20,513 nucleotides of DNA from Sulfurovum sp. (GCA_020721385.1 DYMW01000002.1:17094-37606), one strand, 5' to 3'. Shown: positions 1 to 7,702, counted from the stretch's first letter. The notes: generated from the sequence alone by a model not told the origin. A program made the numbers and translations.

Positions 1-31
1 TTGGGAGTTTTATAAAATTGTTGTTTGGCAT
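1..31 (-). CDS. 5' end of an unidentified protein, cut by the window edge
   Basis: Reading the minus strand, an ATG at 31-29 opens a frame that runs to the window edge and gives MPNNNFIKLP. It is preceded by an A-rich stretch with AAGG about seven bases before the ATG, a usable ribosome binding site. A good promoter lies about 100 bases further upstream (139-167). Only ten codons are visible, so nothing can be said about function. It is the next transcription unit after pckA in the same direction. Confidence 0.5.
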   Translation of the reverse strand, partial: MPNNNFIKLP

Positions 32-46
32 TTTTTTCCTTTTTTA

Positions 47-74
47 CCTATCATTTCCTATCATTTCCTATCCT
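47..74. repeat. short tandem repeat of TCATTTCCTA in a gene leader
   Basis: Two exact copies of the 10-mer TCATTTCCTA lie at 51-60 and 61-70, flanked by partial copies (CCTA at 47-50, TCCT at 71-74). On the minus strand this reads as reiterated GATAGGAAAT, a purine-rich, Shine-Dalgarno-like series in the untranslated leader of the gene starting at 31. It is too short and has no spacers, so it is not a CRISPR array. Confidence 0.7.
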
Positions 75-138
75 TCAAACGCCTCTTTTAAAACCAACTG
101 CATCAATCTTTTGGTCTATAAAATAAAGAAATGGGCAA

Positions 139-167
139 ATTGTAAGTGGTTCAGATTGTTGTCACAA
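139..167 (-). promoter_or_regulatory. sigma70-type promoter for the left-edge gene
   Basis: On the minus strand a -35 box TTGTGA (167-162) is followed by a 17-base spacer and a -10 box TACAAT (144-139). It sits just downstream of the hairpin that ends the pckA unit, so it fits as the start of a separate transcript with a leader of roughly 100 bases. Match to consensus is good but the assignment is by eye only. Confidence 0.5.
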
Positions 168-184
168 GAAGAGAAAGAAGAATG

Positions 185-209
185 AGCAGAGTTAAATGGT
201 AACTCTGCT
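185..209 (-). terminator. hairpin behind pckA, probable terminator
   Basis: A perfect 10-bp dyad, AGCAGAGTTA (185-194) and TAACTCTGCT (200-209), has a 5-base loop. It begins 8 bases past the pckA stop codon. In the pckA direction the hairpin is followed by a pyrimidine-rich stretch (CATTCTTCTTTCTC) rather than a pure T run, so termination is likely but not textbook. A new promoter follows directly, which supports a transcript end here. Confidence 0.65.
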
Positions 210-216
210 AAAAATA

Positions 217-1809
217 TTAAAGTTGTGGACCTGCTGATGAATAGTCAAACTCTGAACCATTATCATTATAACGGTTGAAGTTTTCAACAAACATACCTGC
301 CAATTTTCTTAATGATGCATCATACTCTTCTTTATTTCCCCAAGTATTTCTTGGATTTAGAATCGCATTGTCATTGATACCTGCAAGGGTTTTTGGAATT
401 TGAAGATTAAACAATGGTAATATATCAAACTCGACGGTATTAATAGAACCATTAAGAATCCCATTAATACACGCTCTGGTATCTTTAATGCTCATTCTTG
501 AACCAACTCCATAAGCACCACCTGTCCAACCTGTGTTGACCAAATAAACATTTACCCCATGTTCATCAATCTTGTCTCCTAATAATTTGGCATACTTGGT
601 TGGATGCAATGGTAAAAAAGCTTCACCAAAACAAGCTGAGAACGTTGCTTGTGGTTCTTTAACACCACGCTCTGTACCTGCAACTTTAGCCGTATATCCA
701 CTTAAGAAATAATACATGGCTTGTTCTTTTGTTAACTTAGAGACAGGAGGTAAAACCCCAAAAGCATCCGCAGTTAAGAAGATAATATTGTTTGGATGTC
801 CTGCTTGTAAATTCTCTTTGTGATTGGCTATATGTTCAATAGGATAGGAAACTCTGGTATTTTCTGTTTTTGTTTTATCATCATAATCAACATCACCATT
901 TTCATCATAAACCACATTTTCTAAAAGAGCATCTTTTTTAATTGCTGCAAAAATTTCTGGTTCACTTTTTGGGTCAAGATTAATTACTTTTGCGTAACAT
1001 CCACCTTCAAAGTTAAAGACACCATTATTGTCCCAACCATGCTCATCATCACCAATCAATGCTCTTTCAGGATCGGTTGAAAGGGTTGTTTTACCTGTTC
1101 CTGAAAGTCCAAAGAAAAGACATACATCTTGATTTTTACCAACATTGGCTGAACAGTGCATAGCAAGTTTACCCTCTAGTGGTAACCAATAGTTCATCAT
1201 AGAGAAAATACCTTTTTTCATCTCTCCACCATACCATGTCCCACCAATAATACAAATATTCTCTTCCACATTAAAACAGACATAAACTTCAGAATGTAAT
1301 CCCTGCTCTTTATAATCTGGATTGGAGGTTTTACACGCATTATAAACCACAAAATCTGGTTCAAATGTTTCTAACTCCTCTTCTGTTGGACGAATAAACA
1401 TATTTTTAACAAAATGGGCTTGCCATGCAACTTCTGAAATAAAACGAATTGATCTTCTACTCTCAACACTTGCTCCAGCATAGACATCCATGACATAAAT
1501 ATTTTTGCCTGAAAGTTCTTCTTTGGTTAAAATATACAGCGTTTCAAATATTTCTTTATCAATTTTATGATTGACATCACCCCAAAAAATATTTTGATTT
1601 GATGGAGATTGATCGACAAAATATTTATCTTTAGGACTTCTACCAGTAAAAATACCAGTATCACACATTGCTGTTCCAGTTGATGAGATTTTACACTCAC
1701 TTTTATTAACCTCATGTGCTTGAAGTTCATCATAGCTTAGATTGTAGTAAACTTTCCCAATGTTTTCAAGTCCTAATTTGTCAAGACCATTTGGTGTACG
1801 GCTGCTCAT
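217..1809 (-). CDS. pckA: phosphoenolpyruvate carboxykinase (ATP)
   Basis: Encodes a 530-residue cytosolic enzyme that interconverts oxaloacetate + ATP and phosphoenolpyruvate + CO2 + ADP. The ATP-type family is identified by the kinase loop GLSGTGKT at 234-241 (Lys240) and the metal-binding GDDEHGW at 253-259; the length is close to the E. coli enzyme (about 540). The RMSIKDTRA segment near the C-terminus is also typical. The start MSSRTPNG is preceded by AAAGG at a 9-base spacing. It lies 186 bases behind oadB in the same direction, separated by two hairpins, so it is probably transcribed on its own; a possible extended -10 (TGGTATGTT, near 1868-1860) is weak. Together with the oad genes it controls carbon flow at the oxaloacetate node, towards gluconeogenesis in an autotroph or organic-acid user. 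Confidence 0.97.
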   Translation of the reverse strand: MSSRTPNGLDKLGLENIGKVYYNLSYDELQAHEVNKSECKISSTGTAMCDTGIFTGRSPKDKYFVDQSPSNQNIFWGDVNHKIDKEIFETLYILTKEELSGKNIYVMDVYAGASVESRRSIRFISEVAWQAHFVKNMFIRPTEEELETFEPDFVVYNACKTSNPDYKEQGLHSEVYVCFNVEENICIIGGTWYGGEMKKGIFSMMNYWLPLEGKLAMHCSANVGKNQDVCLFFGLSGTGKTTLSTDPERALIGDDEHGWDNNGVFNFEGGCYAKVINLDPKSEPEIFAAIKKDALLENVVYDENGDVDYDDKTKTENTRVSYPIEHIANHKENLQAGHPNNIIFLTADAFGVLPPVSKLTKEQAMYYFLSGYTAKVAGTERGVKEPQATFSACFGEAFLPLHPTKYAKLLGDKIDEHGVNVYLVNTGWTGGAYGVGSRMSIKDTRACINGILNGSINTVEFDILPLFNLQIPKTLAGINDNAILNPRNTWGNKEEYDASLRKLAGMFVENFNRYNDNGSEFDYSSAGPQL

Positions 1810-1893
1810 CTCATCTACCTTTTTGTTTTTATAATGTTAAATTTTGCTAACTTTTCCCTAACATACCAATTATTAAAGAACAAAAATATAGCA

Positions 1894-1926
1894 AATAAAA
1901 TGAGATATTTATCATCTCATTTTATT
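1894..1926 (-). terminator. AT-rich hairpin ending the oad operon
   Basis: A perfect 13-bp dyad: AATAAAATGAGAT at 1894-1906 and ATCTCATTTTATT at 1914-1926, with a 7-base loop. In the minus direction the hairpin runs into a T-rich stretch (TTTGCTATATTTTTG), consistent with an intrinsic terminator between oadB and pckA. The stem has few G-C pairs, so strength is uncertain; it could instead be an operator-like dyad about 85 bases upstream of the pckA start. Confidence 0.6.
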
Positions 1927-1948
1927 GACCATATTTCACACTTAACCC

Positions 1949-1985
1949 ATCTATTCAATAGATAAAATTATACTATTGAATAGAT
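1949..1985 (-). repeat. second perfect 13-bp inverted repeat behind oadB
   Basis: ATCTATTCAATAG (1949-1961) and CTATTGAATAGAT (1973-1985) are perfect reverse complements with an 11-base AT spacer. The inner arm starts 10 bases past the oadB stop codon. No T-run follows in either direction, so it is not a standard terminator. Each arm is itself nearly self-complementary (ATCTATT-CAATAGAT), so alternative small hairpins or a protein-binding dyad are possible. Confidence 0.7.
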
Positions 1986-1995
1986 ATTAATCAAC

Positions 1996-3330
1996 TTATT
2001 TAAAAATTGAGAGTAAAACACCCGCTGCAACAGCTGATCCAATAACCCCTGCCACGTTTGGTCCCATAGCATGCATCAATAAGATGTTACCTGGTTTGGC
2101 TTCTGAACCAACCTTACTAACCACCCTTGCTGACATTGGTACGGCAGAAACTCCTGCTGCTCCAATTAATGGATTGATAGGCTCATCTGAAAACTTATTC
2201 ATGATTTTTGCCATAATAACACCTGCTGCGGTACCTGCTGAAAAGGCAAGTAATCCGATAATCATAATCCCCATGGTCTCTAAAACCAAGAATTTATCGG
2301 CTGCCAATTTTGAACCAACACCCATTCCCAAGAAGATTGTAACAACGTTAATTAATGCATTTTGCATGGTATCGCTCAATCTGTCAATTACTCCTGACTC
2401 TTTTGCAAAGTTACCAAATGCAAACGCACCAATTAATGGTGTAGATTCTGGTAAAACCAAAATAGAAAGCACAAGTACAAGAATAGGGAAAATAAGTTTC
2501 TCTAGTCTATGTACAGGTCTTAATGTTTTCATCACAATTCTACGCTCTTCTTTTGTGGTTAATGCTTTCATAATTGGAGGCTGAATAACAGGTACGAGTG
2601 CCATATATGAGTAAGCAGCAACGGCAATGGCTCCCAACATTTCTGGTGCCAATCTGTTTGCAATAAAAATAGAAGTTGGACCATCAGCCCCACCAATAAT
2701 AGAAATCGCAGAAGCACTTTGAAGGTCAAACCCAATCATAACTGCTCCAACCAATGAACCAAAAATACCAAATTGAGCAGCTCCACCAAGTAGTGCTGTT
2801 TTAGGGTTTGCTAAAAGTGGACCAAAATCTGTCATGGCTCCAACACCCATAAAAATCAATAAGGGAAAAAACTCATTGGCAATACCCATGTTGTAGATAA
2901 TACCCAACATTCCATGCTCTCCACCCATATTTGCCAAAGGAATATTGGCAAGTAATCCACCAAAAGCAATAGGAATTAAAAGCAATGGTTCAAAACCTTT
3001 AGCAATTGCCAAATAGAAGAGTAAAAAAACAATCAAAATCATAATAATACGACCCAAAGATGATTGAAACCAATTCAACTCTGTTTCATAAGCTGAACCT
3101 CTTGGATCTGCTGTTGTTTCACCATCATGTGTGTCTAAAAGGGCATTAATACCTGTTGTTTGCCAAAAACTACTCGCCAATTCAGAAAGGCTTTTAGGTT
3201 CATATACTCTTTTGGTGCTACTCTCTTCTGTTGCAACCGATGTTGTATCCTGATGCTCTGTTGCATAAGACATGGATGTCATTGCAACCATAGCAAAGAG
3301 CAAAGAGATAAAAATCTGTTTAATTTTCAT
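1996..3330 (-). CDS. oadB: Na+-translocating oxaloacetate decarboxylase, beta subunit
   Basis: A 444-residue membrane protein, the carboxybiotin decarboxylase and sodium channel of the OAD pump. The residues known to matter in the Klebsiella protein are all present at a constant +13 offset: Asp216 in GGADGPT, Tyr242 in AYSYMALVP, and Asn386, Gly390, Ser395 and Arg402 in NPLIGAAGVSAVPMSAR. It differs at the N-terminus: residues 1-23 look like a cleavable signal peptide (hydrophobic 6-19, SYA at the cut), followed by about 65 polar residues before the first core helix near 93-110. The start ATG overlaps the end of oadA closely (3-base gap; GGAG of the oadA terminus acts as ribosome binding site). 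It is the last gene of oadG-oadA-oadB. Related decarboxylase beta subunits (GcdB, MmdB) are similar; the oadA neighbour decides for oxaloacetate. Confidence 0.95.
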   Translation of the reverse strand: MKIKQIFISLLFAMVAMTSMSYATEHQDTTSVATEESSTKRVYEPKSLSELASSFWQTTGINALLDTHDGETTADPRGSAYETELNWFQSSLGRIIMILIVFLLFYLAIAKGFEPLLLIPIAFGGLLANIPLANMGGEHGMLGIIYNMGIANEFFPLLIFMGVGAMTDFGPLLANPKTALLGGAAQFGIFGSLVGAVMIGFDLQSASAISIIGGADGPTSIFIANRLAPEMLGAIAVAAYSYMALVPVIQPPIMKALTTKEERRIVMKTLRPVHRLEKLIFPILVLVLSILVLPESTPLIGAFAFGNFAKESGVIDRLSDTMQNALINVVTIFLGMGVGSKLAADKFLVLETMGIMIIGLLAFSAGTAAGVIMAKIMNKFSDEPINPLIGAAGVSAVPMSARVVSKVGSEAKPGNILLMHAMGPNVAGVIGSAVAAGVLLSIFK

Positions 3331-3333
3331 ACC

Positions 3334-3684
3334 TTACTCCATTGTGGCAAGAAGCTGACCATCAATAACCATATCATTGACCTTAACATCAATCGATTTA
3401 ATCACACCTGCTCTCTCTGCTACAATATCAATTTCCATTTTCATTGCTTCAAGAATCATAATCTGCTCACCTTCATGTACACTCTCACCTGGAACTTTTA
3501 AAATTTTCCATACACTTCCTGGTGTTTGAGAATTAATCTCCAAAGAACCTTTTCCGCCACTTACCACTGGTGCTGCTGATGCTACTGGTGTTGCTGTTGG
3601 GATTACTTGAATCTCTGCACTACCCTCTACTACTTGTACACTGTATTGTTTACCATCTACTACTACTGTATAATTTCCGCTCAT
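3334..3684 (-). other. possible internal translation start giving a free biotin carrier protein
   Basis: Inside oadA, the ATG of Met481 (3684-3682) is preceded by AGAGGAGA (3696-3689 on the minus strand), with AGGAG placed 5 bases before the ATG. This matches the anti-Shine-Dalgarno sequence better than the sites of the annotated oad genes. The product would be 116 residues: MSGNYTVVVDGKQYSVQVVEG, an Ala/Pro/Val linker, then a complete biotinyl domain with biotin-accepting Lys82. Whether the site is used is inference; it may also be the relic of a fusion of once separate oadA and carrier genes. Confidence 0.4.
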
Positions 3685-5124
3685 CTCTTCTCCTCTTTTT
3701 TCTTGGTCTCGATTGTTTTTACCTTTTCTCACCATTAAAGGACCTTCACCCTTTAAAAAAGCTATCCCTTTTTGATCACATGAAGCTGCAATAAAAATAT
3801 TCTCTTCTGTTGTTGCCAACTCTTCATCTTCTAGCACTTTTTTCCAATATGCCATTGATTTGGTCACTTCTCTGTCTGCATAATCCAATGGATTTTCTGT
3901 GGTTGGTTCTAAATTCAATTTTTCTGATGCCAATTGAATAATTTCTGGATCAGCTGCAACTGGTGTTTTACCAAAATAACCAAGAACCATACGACCATAT
4001 CCTGGTGCAATTTGTTTCCATGGTCCAAACATTACATTGGCATACGCTTGTTGCCAATAAAATTGACTAACTGGTGTTACCGATGTACCATAACCACCAC
4101 GCTCTACAACTTCTTTCATCGCAGCAATCACTTCATCAAATTTATCCAAGTTTCCTGAATCTCTCATCATTTGAGTATTGGCTGTTAACGCACCACCAGG
4201 CATTGGAGAGAAAGGAATAAGAGGTGATACTTGAGTCGCTTCTGGTGGAATCATATAATCCGCCAAACACTCTTTTAAACGCTCTTCATATTTTAATACT
4301 TTACCTAACTGTAAATCACCAAGGTTATAATCCATACCTTTAGTGGCGTGTAACATGGTTAAAATATCTGGTTGTGATGTACCACCACTAACAGGACTTG
4401 CCGCCATATCAATACCGTTAGCCCCTGCTTCAAGTGCAGCTAAATATGAAGCTACTGAAACACCTGCTGTCTCATGTGTATGAAGTCTTAAATGAACCTC
4501 TTCCCCCAACAATTGTCTAGCCATAGCAATGGTCTCATAAACTTTACGAGGATTTGCTGTACCTGAAGCATCTTTAAAACAAACACTGTCAAAATGAATA
4601 CCAGAATCTAAAATATTTCTTAATGTTTTCTCGTAAAAAGGTACATCATGAGCTCCTTTACATCCTGGAGGTAAATCCATCATGGTTACAACCACTTCAT
4701 GATTTAATCCATGACGCTTGATACATGCAGCAGAGTATGCTAAGTTGTTAACATCATTCAGTGCATCAAAGTTTCTAATGGTTGTTGTACCATGCTTTTT
4801 AAAGAGTTTGGCATGAAGATCAATTAATTCCCTACTCCCTGTATCTAGCATGACCGTGTTAATTCCACGTGAAAGGGTTTGTAAATTCGCTTCTGGTCCT
4901 ACAATCTCTCTAAACTTATCCATCATCTCAAAGGCATTTTCTTGCAAATAGAAAAAGAGACTTTGAAATCTGGCTCCTCCACCAAATTCAAAGTGATTAA
5001 TACCTGCTTGTTTAGCAGCTTCTACTGCGGGGAAAAAGTCTTCCATGAGAACACGACCACCAAAGACTGATTGAAATCCATCTCTAAATGTTGTGTCCAT
5101 CACATCAATATATTTTTTTGCCAT
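3334..5124 (-). CDS. oadA: oxaloacetate decarboxylase alpha subunit (carboxyltransferase plus biotin carrier)
   Basis: A 596-residue cytosolic subunit that moves the carboxyl group of oxaloacetate to biotin. The N-terminal carboxyltransferase barrel starts with DTTFRDGFQS (10-19) and carries the metal site Lys184 (CFKDASG), His215 and His217 (LHTHETAG); a PYC/OADA domain follows to about 455. The C-terminal biotinyl domain has EAMKMEI with biotin-accepting Lys562. Between them lies a charged linker (RKGKNNRDQEKRGEEM) whose codons form a strong ribosome binding site before an in-frame ATG (see separate entry), and then a short Ala/Pro/Val linker. In Campylobacter the same architecture serves as PycB of pyruvate carboxylase, but direct linkage to oadB and oadG here argues for the decarboxylase pump. 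Its own ribosome binding site is a moderate AAGG. Confidence 0.95.
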   Translation of the reverse strand: MAKKYIDVMDTTFRDGFQSVFGGRVLMEDFFPAVEAAKQAGINHFEFGGGARFQSLFFYLQENAFEMMDKFREIVGPEANLQTLSRGINTVMLDTGSRELIDLHAKLFKKHGTTTIRNFDALNDVNNLAYSAACIKRHGLNHEVVVTMMDLPPGCKGAHDVPFYEKTLRNILDSGIHFDSVCFKDASGTANPRKVYETIAMARQLLGEEVHLRLHTHETAGVSVASYLAALEAGANGIDMAASPVSGGTSQPDILTMLHATKGMDYNLGDLQLGKVLKYEERLKECLADYMIPPEATQVSPLIPFSPMPGGALTANTQMMRDSGNLDKFDEVIAAMKEVVERGGYGTSVTPVSQFYWQQAYANVMFGPWKQIAPGYGRMVLGYFGKTPVAADPEIIQLASEKLNLEPTTENPLDYADREVTKSMAYWKKVLEDEELATTEENIFIAASCDQKGIAFLKGEGPLMVRKGKNNRDQEKRGEEMSGNYTVVVDGKQYSVQVVEGSAEIQVIPTATPVASAAPVVSGGKGSLEINSQTPGSVWKILKVPGESVHEGEQIMILEAMKMEIDIVAERAGVIKSIDVKVNDMVIDGQLLATME

Positions 5125-5151
5125 CTTATACCTTCATTGTGTTGTTATGAT

Positions 5152-5394
5152 TTATTTTTTACGAAACTCTGAAACAGCAGCAATAATTGCTGCTACTCTA
5201 CGATTTTCATCTTCATCAATTGTTTGACCTACTGGGGGAGTAGGTATTTTTGGAATATTTTCAGGAAAATACTTTGCAATAAGTGAAGCTTGAACTTTAA
5301 CCAATACCACAAGAATATAGAGGAAAAGATAAACAACCCCCATTCCCAATACCATAAACTTCAATGCTTCAACTACATTATTCACGTCAGCCAT
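5152..5394 (-). CDS. oadG: oxaloacetate decarboxylase gamma-type subunit
   Basis: An 80-residue protein with one membrane helix (about 9-33) followed by a short cytosolic tail containing a Pro-rich stretch (IPKIPTPPVG) and a basic C-terminus. This is the usual plan of OadG, which anchors the alpha subunit to the beta subunit and, in Klebsiella, binds zinc through its tail; no obvious His/Cys zinc site is visible here. Gamma subunits are poorly conserved, and the call relies on size, topology and position as the first gene of oadG-oadA-oadB (27 bases before oadA). Ribosome binding site AAGG precedes the ATG. A promoter with an extended -10 lies just upstream. Confidence 0.85.
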   Translation of the reverse strand: MADVNNVVEALKFMVLGMGVVYLFLYILVVLVKVQASLIAKYFPENIPKIPTPPVGQTIDEDENRRVAAIIAAVSEFRKK

Positions 5395-5414
5395 AAAAAA
5401 CCTTCTGTACTAAA

Positions 5415-5423
5415 TTTATAGCA
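5415..5423 (-). promoter_or_regulatory. extended -10 promoter of the oad operon
   Basis: On the minus strand TGCTATAAA (5423-5415) is an extended -10 element about 20 bases before the oadG start codon. No clear -35 box is seen, as is common in Campylobacterota. A weak 5-bp dyad (ATAGC 5418-5422, GCTAT 5433-5437) overlaps the element and might be the end of the preceding helicase transcript. Confidence 0.5.
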
Positions 5424-5458
5424 ATATTTTAAGCTATTTTTACTTGAAAATGATTAAT

Positions 5459-6859
5459 TTATCGCTTCTTTCTTTTACGATTATTATGCCGTGCTACTTT
5501 TTGTTCATCTTCATATTCATCTAACATACTATTTACTGTATCGGCATCATATCCTAGCTGTTCAGAAGTTAGTTTTTTTTGTTGAATTAATAACAAAGAG
5601 ACAACCCGTTCAACAAATTCATGATAATCCATATCTTCCATACTATCAATAAAATCAATGGCACTTTCACTAATTTTACTCTCTCGAACCATTGTTTCTA
5701 AAAAAGAAAAATCACTTATTTCTTCTTCAAATTCACCCACTTCACTTGCAAGTTCCATGGTTGCCAACTTCATGTCAGCCCCAACCTCTTTTTGAATACG
5801 TTGAAGCTCTCTAAACTCTTCGGTTGATACCAAAGTAATGGCTTTTCCACTCTTACCTGCTCGTCCTGTTCGTCCAATTCTATGCACATAACTTTGTGGG
5901 TCAAAAGGGATATGAAAGTTAAAAACATGGCTTACATCTTTAACATCCAAACCTCTTGCCGCCACATCCGTTGCTACCATAATTTTGGTCTCTCCACGAC
6001 GATATGCTTTAATAATATTTTCACGCTCACTCTGCTCTAAATCACCATGTAATCCTGCTGCATTAAAGCCCATGGCTAAAAGATGCTCGGTTAATCTATC
6101 GACTTCACGTTTCATACGACAAAAAACAATACACTTATTGGTCTCTTCTGTCTCTAGTAACTGAACAATTGCTCTGTCTCGTTGAGACTCCTCAATAACA
6201 TAATACGATTGCTCAATCACATTATTGGTCGTACTTTCATCTTTACCTACTACTGAAATAAACTGCGGTGTGATTAAAATTTCATTTGCCAACTCTTTAA
6301 TTGGCTTTGGCATGGTTGCTGAAAAAAGTAACGTTTGTCGATTTTGAGGAATATACTCAAATATCTCTTTTATCTCTTCTAAAAAACCCATATCAAGCAT
6401 CTCATCGGCTTCATCGAGTACCACTATTTCAGGGTTAAAATTGTCAATTTTCCCTTTTTTATAAAGGTCTTTTAATCGCCCTGGTGTTGCTACAACCACT
6501 TGAACACCTTTATTAATTAGGGCAATTTGTCGTCCATACCCCACACCACCATAAACCGTAATGGTTCGGATGCCACAAAAACGTCCTAAATGATACAACT
6601 CATCACTTACTTGCGTTGCCAACTCACGGGTTGGTGTAATCACCAACACACGTTCAATCTCTTTATTGGCTATCTTATTTAACAGGGGTAAACCAAATGC
6701 CGCAGTTTTACCTGTTCCCGTATGGGCTTGTCCCACCAAATCATGACCCTGTGCTATGATAGGAATCACCATCTCTTGAATAGGGCTAGGTTCTCTAAAC
6801 CCTGCCACTTTAATACCTTTCAAAAGATCTTCATTAAAATTAAACTCATTAAATGTCAA
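5459..6859 (-). CDS. DEAD-box ATP-dependent RNA helicase
   Basis: A 466-residue cytosolic helicase that remodels RNA, for example in ribosome assembly or mRNA decay. In order: the Q-motif region (FREPSPIQ, 21-28), Walker A AHTGTGKT (45-52), PTREL (76-80), TPGR (125-128), DEAD (149-152), SAT (180-182), ARGLD (301-305) and HRIGRTGRAG (326-335). A roughly 100-residue C-terminal extension follows, acidic at first and ending in a basic tail NNRKRKKR that probably binds RNA. The start codon is TTG (6859-6857), chosen because GAAGG lies at a proper distance and the frame begins like other family members; no in-frame ATG is nearby. It lies 18 bases after uppP and is probably co-transcribed with it. 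It may be a DeaD/CsdA or RhlE-type enzyme; the subtype is not clear. Confidence 0.95.
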   Translation of the reverse strand: MTFNEFNFNEDLLKGIKVAGFREPSPIQEMVIPIIAQGHDLVGQAHTGTGKTAAFGLPLLNKIANKEIERVLVITPTRELATQVSDELYHLGRFCGIRTITVYGGVGYGRQIALINKGVQVVVATPGRLKDLYKKGKIDNFNPEIVVLDEADEMLDMGFLEEIKEIFEYIPQNRQTLLFSATMPKPIKELANEILITPQFISVVGKDESTTNNVIEQSYYVIEESQRDRAIVQLLETEETNKCIVFCRMKREVDRLTEHLLAMGFNAAGLHGDLEQSERENIIKAYRRGETKIMVATDVAARGLDVKDVSHVFNFHIPFDPQSYVHRIGRTGRAGKSGKAITLVSTEEFRELQRIQKEVGADMKLATMELASEVGEFEEEISDFSFLETMVRESKISESAIDFIDSMEDMDYHEFVERVVSLLLIQQKKLTSEQLGYDADTVNSMLDEYEDEQKVARHNNRKRKKR

Positions 6860-6877
6860 ATTATTACCTTCAAATTA

Positions 6878-7642
6878 CTATAGAATCATCAATAAAATGA
6901 TTCCAAATAGGATTCTATAAATACCAAATGCAACAAAAGTAAATCGTTGCAAAAAAACAATAAAAAGTTTTATGGTTACATAAGCTACGACAAATGCCAC
7001 CACAAAACCGACCACAAAAGCAGTCAAATCAGCACCCATGAACTCATGATAGTGCTTTAATAAATCATAGCCACTTACCGCCATCATAACAGGAATTGCC
7101 AATAAAAAAGAGAACTCTGTTGAAGCTTTTCGATTAACCCCAGCCAACATACCAGCAATAATCGTTGAACCTGCTCTACTCGTTCCAGGAATCAAAGAGA
7201 GTACTTGTCCAAACCCAATAATGAGTGCTTGTTTCCATGTAACCGATTCAACCTCTTTCGCTTCACACGCTTCATCTTTATGAAAATATTCAACGATAAT
7301 AAAAATAATACCACCAATAATAAACATCCATGCAACAGTAGATGTTACAAAAATCTCTTTGACCCAATCTTTCAATAAAAATCCAATAATAGCCAATGGT
7401 AAAAATGCCACCATTATTTTTTGCCAAAGGTCAATCTCTTTGAGATTAATCTTCTCTCGATAAAGCAACATCACAGCTAAAATGGCTGCAAATTGTATAA
7501 TCACTTCATACGCTTTAAAAACAGTACTCTGTTCTATTCCTAAAAACTCACTTGCAACAATCATGTGACCTGTTGATGAGATGGGTAAAAATTCTGTAAA
7601 TCCTTCTATAATTCCTATTATAATCGCTTGTAAAATGTCCAT
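6878..7642 (-). CDS. uppP: undecaprenyl-diphosphate phosphatase
   Basis: A 254-residue inner-membrane enzyme that dephosphorylates undecaprenyl diphosphate and so recycles the lipid carrier for peptidoglycan and O-antigen units; it gives low-level bacitracin resistance (BacA). The two signature motifs are present: EGFTEFLPISSTGH (13-26) and PGTSRAGST (152-160). The second has Ala where most family members have Ser in SRSG. Several hydrophobic segments span the protein, as expected for this polytopic family, and the length is only slightly below the usual 260-275. The start ATG has AGGA nine bases upstream. A sigma70-like promoter lies just before it, and the helicase gene follows after 18 bases. 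Confidence 0.96.
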   Translation of the reverse strand: MDILQAIIIGIIEGFTEFLPISSTGHMIVASEFLGIEQSTVFKAYEVIIQFAAILAVMLLYREKINLKEIDLWQKIMVAFLPLAIIGFLLKDWVKEIFVTSTVAWMFIIGGIIFIIVEYFHKDEACEAKEVESVTWKQALIIGFGQVLSLIPGTSRAGSTIIAGMLAGVNRKASTEFSFLLAIPVMMAVSGYDLLKHYHEFMGADLTAFVVGFVVAFVVAYVTIKLFIVFLQRFTFVAFGIYRILFGIILLMIL

Positions 7643-7672
7643 GTAGTTATATCCTATATTAATTTAATTAAA

Positions 7673-7702
7673 CTTATACCTATTTTTTATGAATTTATTC
7701 AA
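7673..7702 (-). promoter_or_regulatory. promoter for uppP and the helicase gene
   Basis: On the minus strand TTGAAT (7702-7697), an 18-base AT-rich spacer, and TATAAG (7678-7673) form a plausible sigma70 promoter about 30 bases before the uppP start. It lies in the 126-base gap after serB, so uppP need not depend on serB transcription. The rest of that gap holds no further gene that I can see. Confidence 0.45.

Noticed and set aside
51..70. Tandem TCATTTCCTA as a CRISPR or phage repeat
   Set aside because: Units are 10 bases, directly adjacent with no spacers, and no cas genes are near.
1804..1814. Two-codon upstream frame (ATG AGA TGA) overlapping the pckA start
   Set aside because: The first ATG is only three bases from the AAAGG, too close for efficient initiation; the pckA ATG has the right spacing. 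Probably chance.
2084..2584. 166-codon open frame on the plus strand opposite oadB
   Set aside because: It is antisense to a fully convincing membrane protein gene, has no good ribosome binding site, and its sequence is what one expects from the reverse of hydrophobic codons.
3334..5124. Assigning the biotin protein to pyruvate carboxylase (PycB)
   Set aside because: The protein architecture allows it, but there is no biotin carboxylase gene nearby and oadB and oadG are directly linked, so the sodium-pump decarboxylase is the better call.
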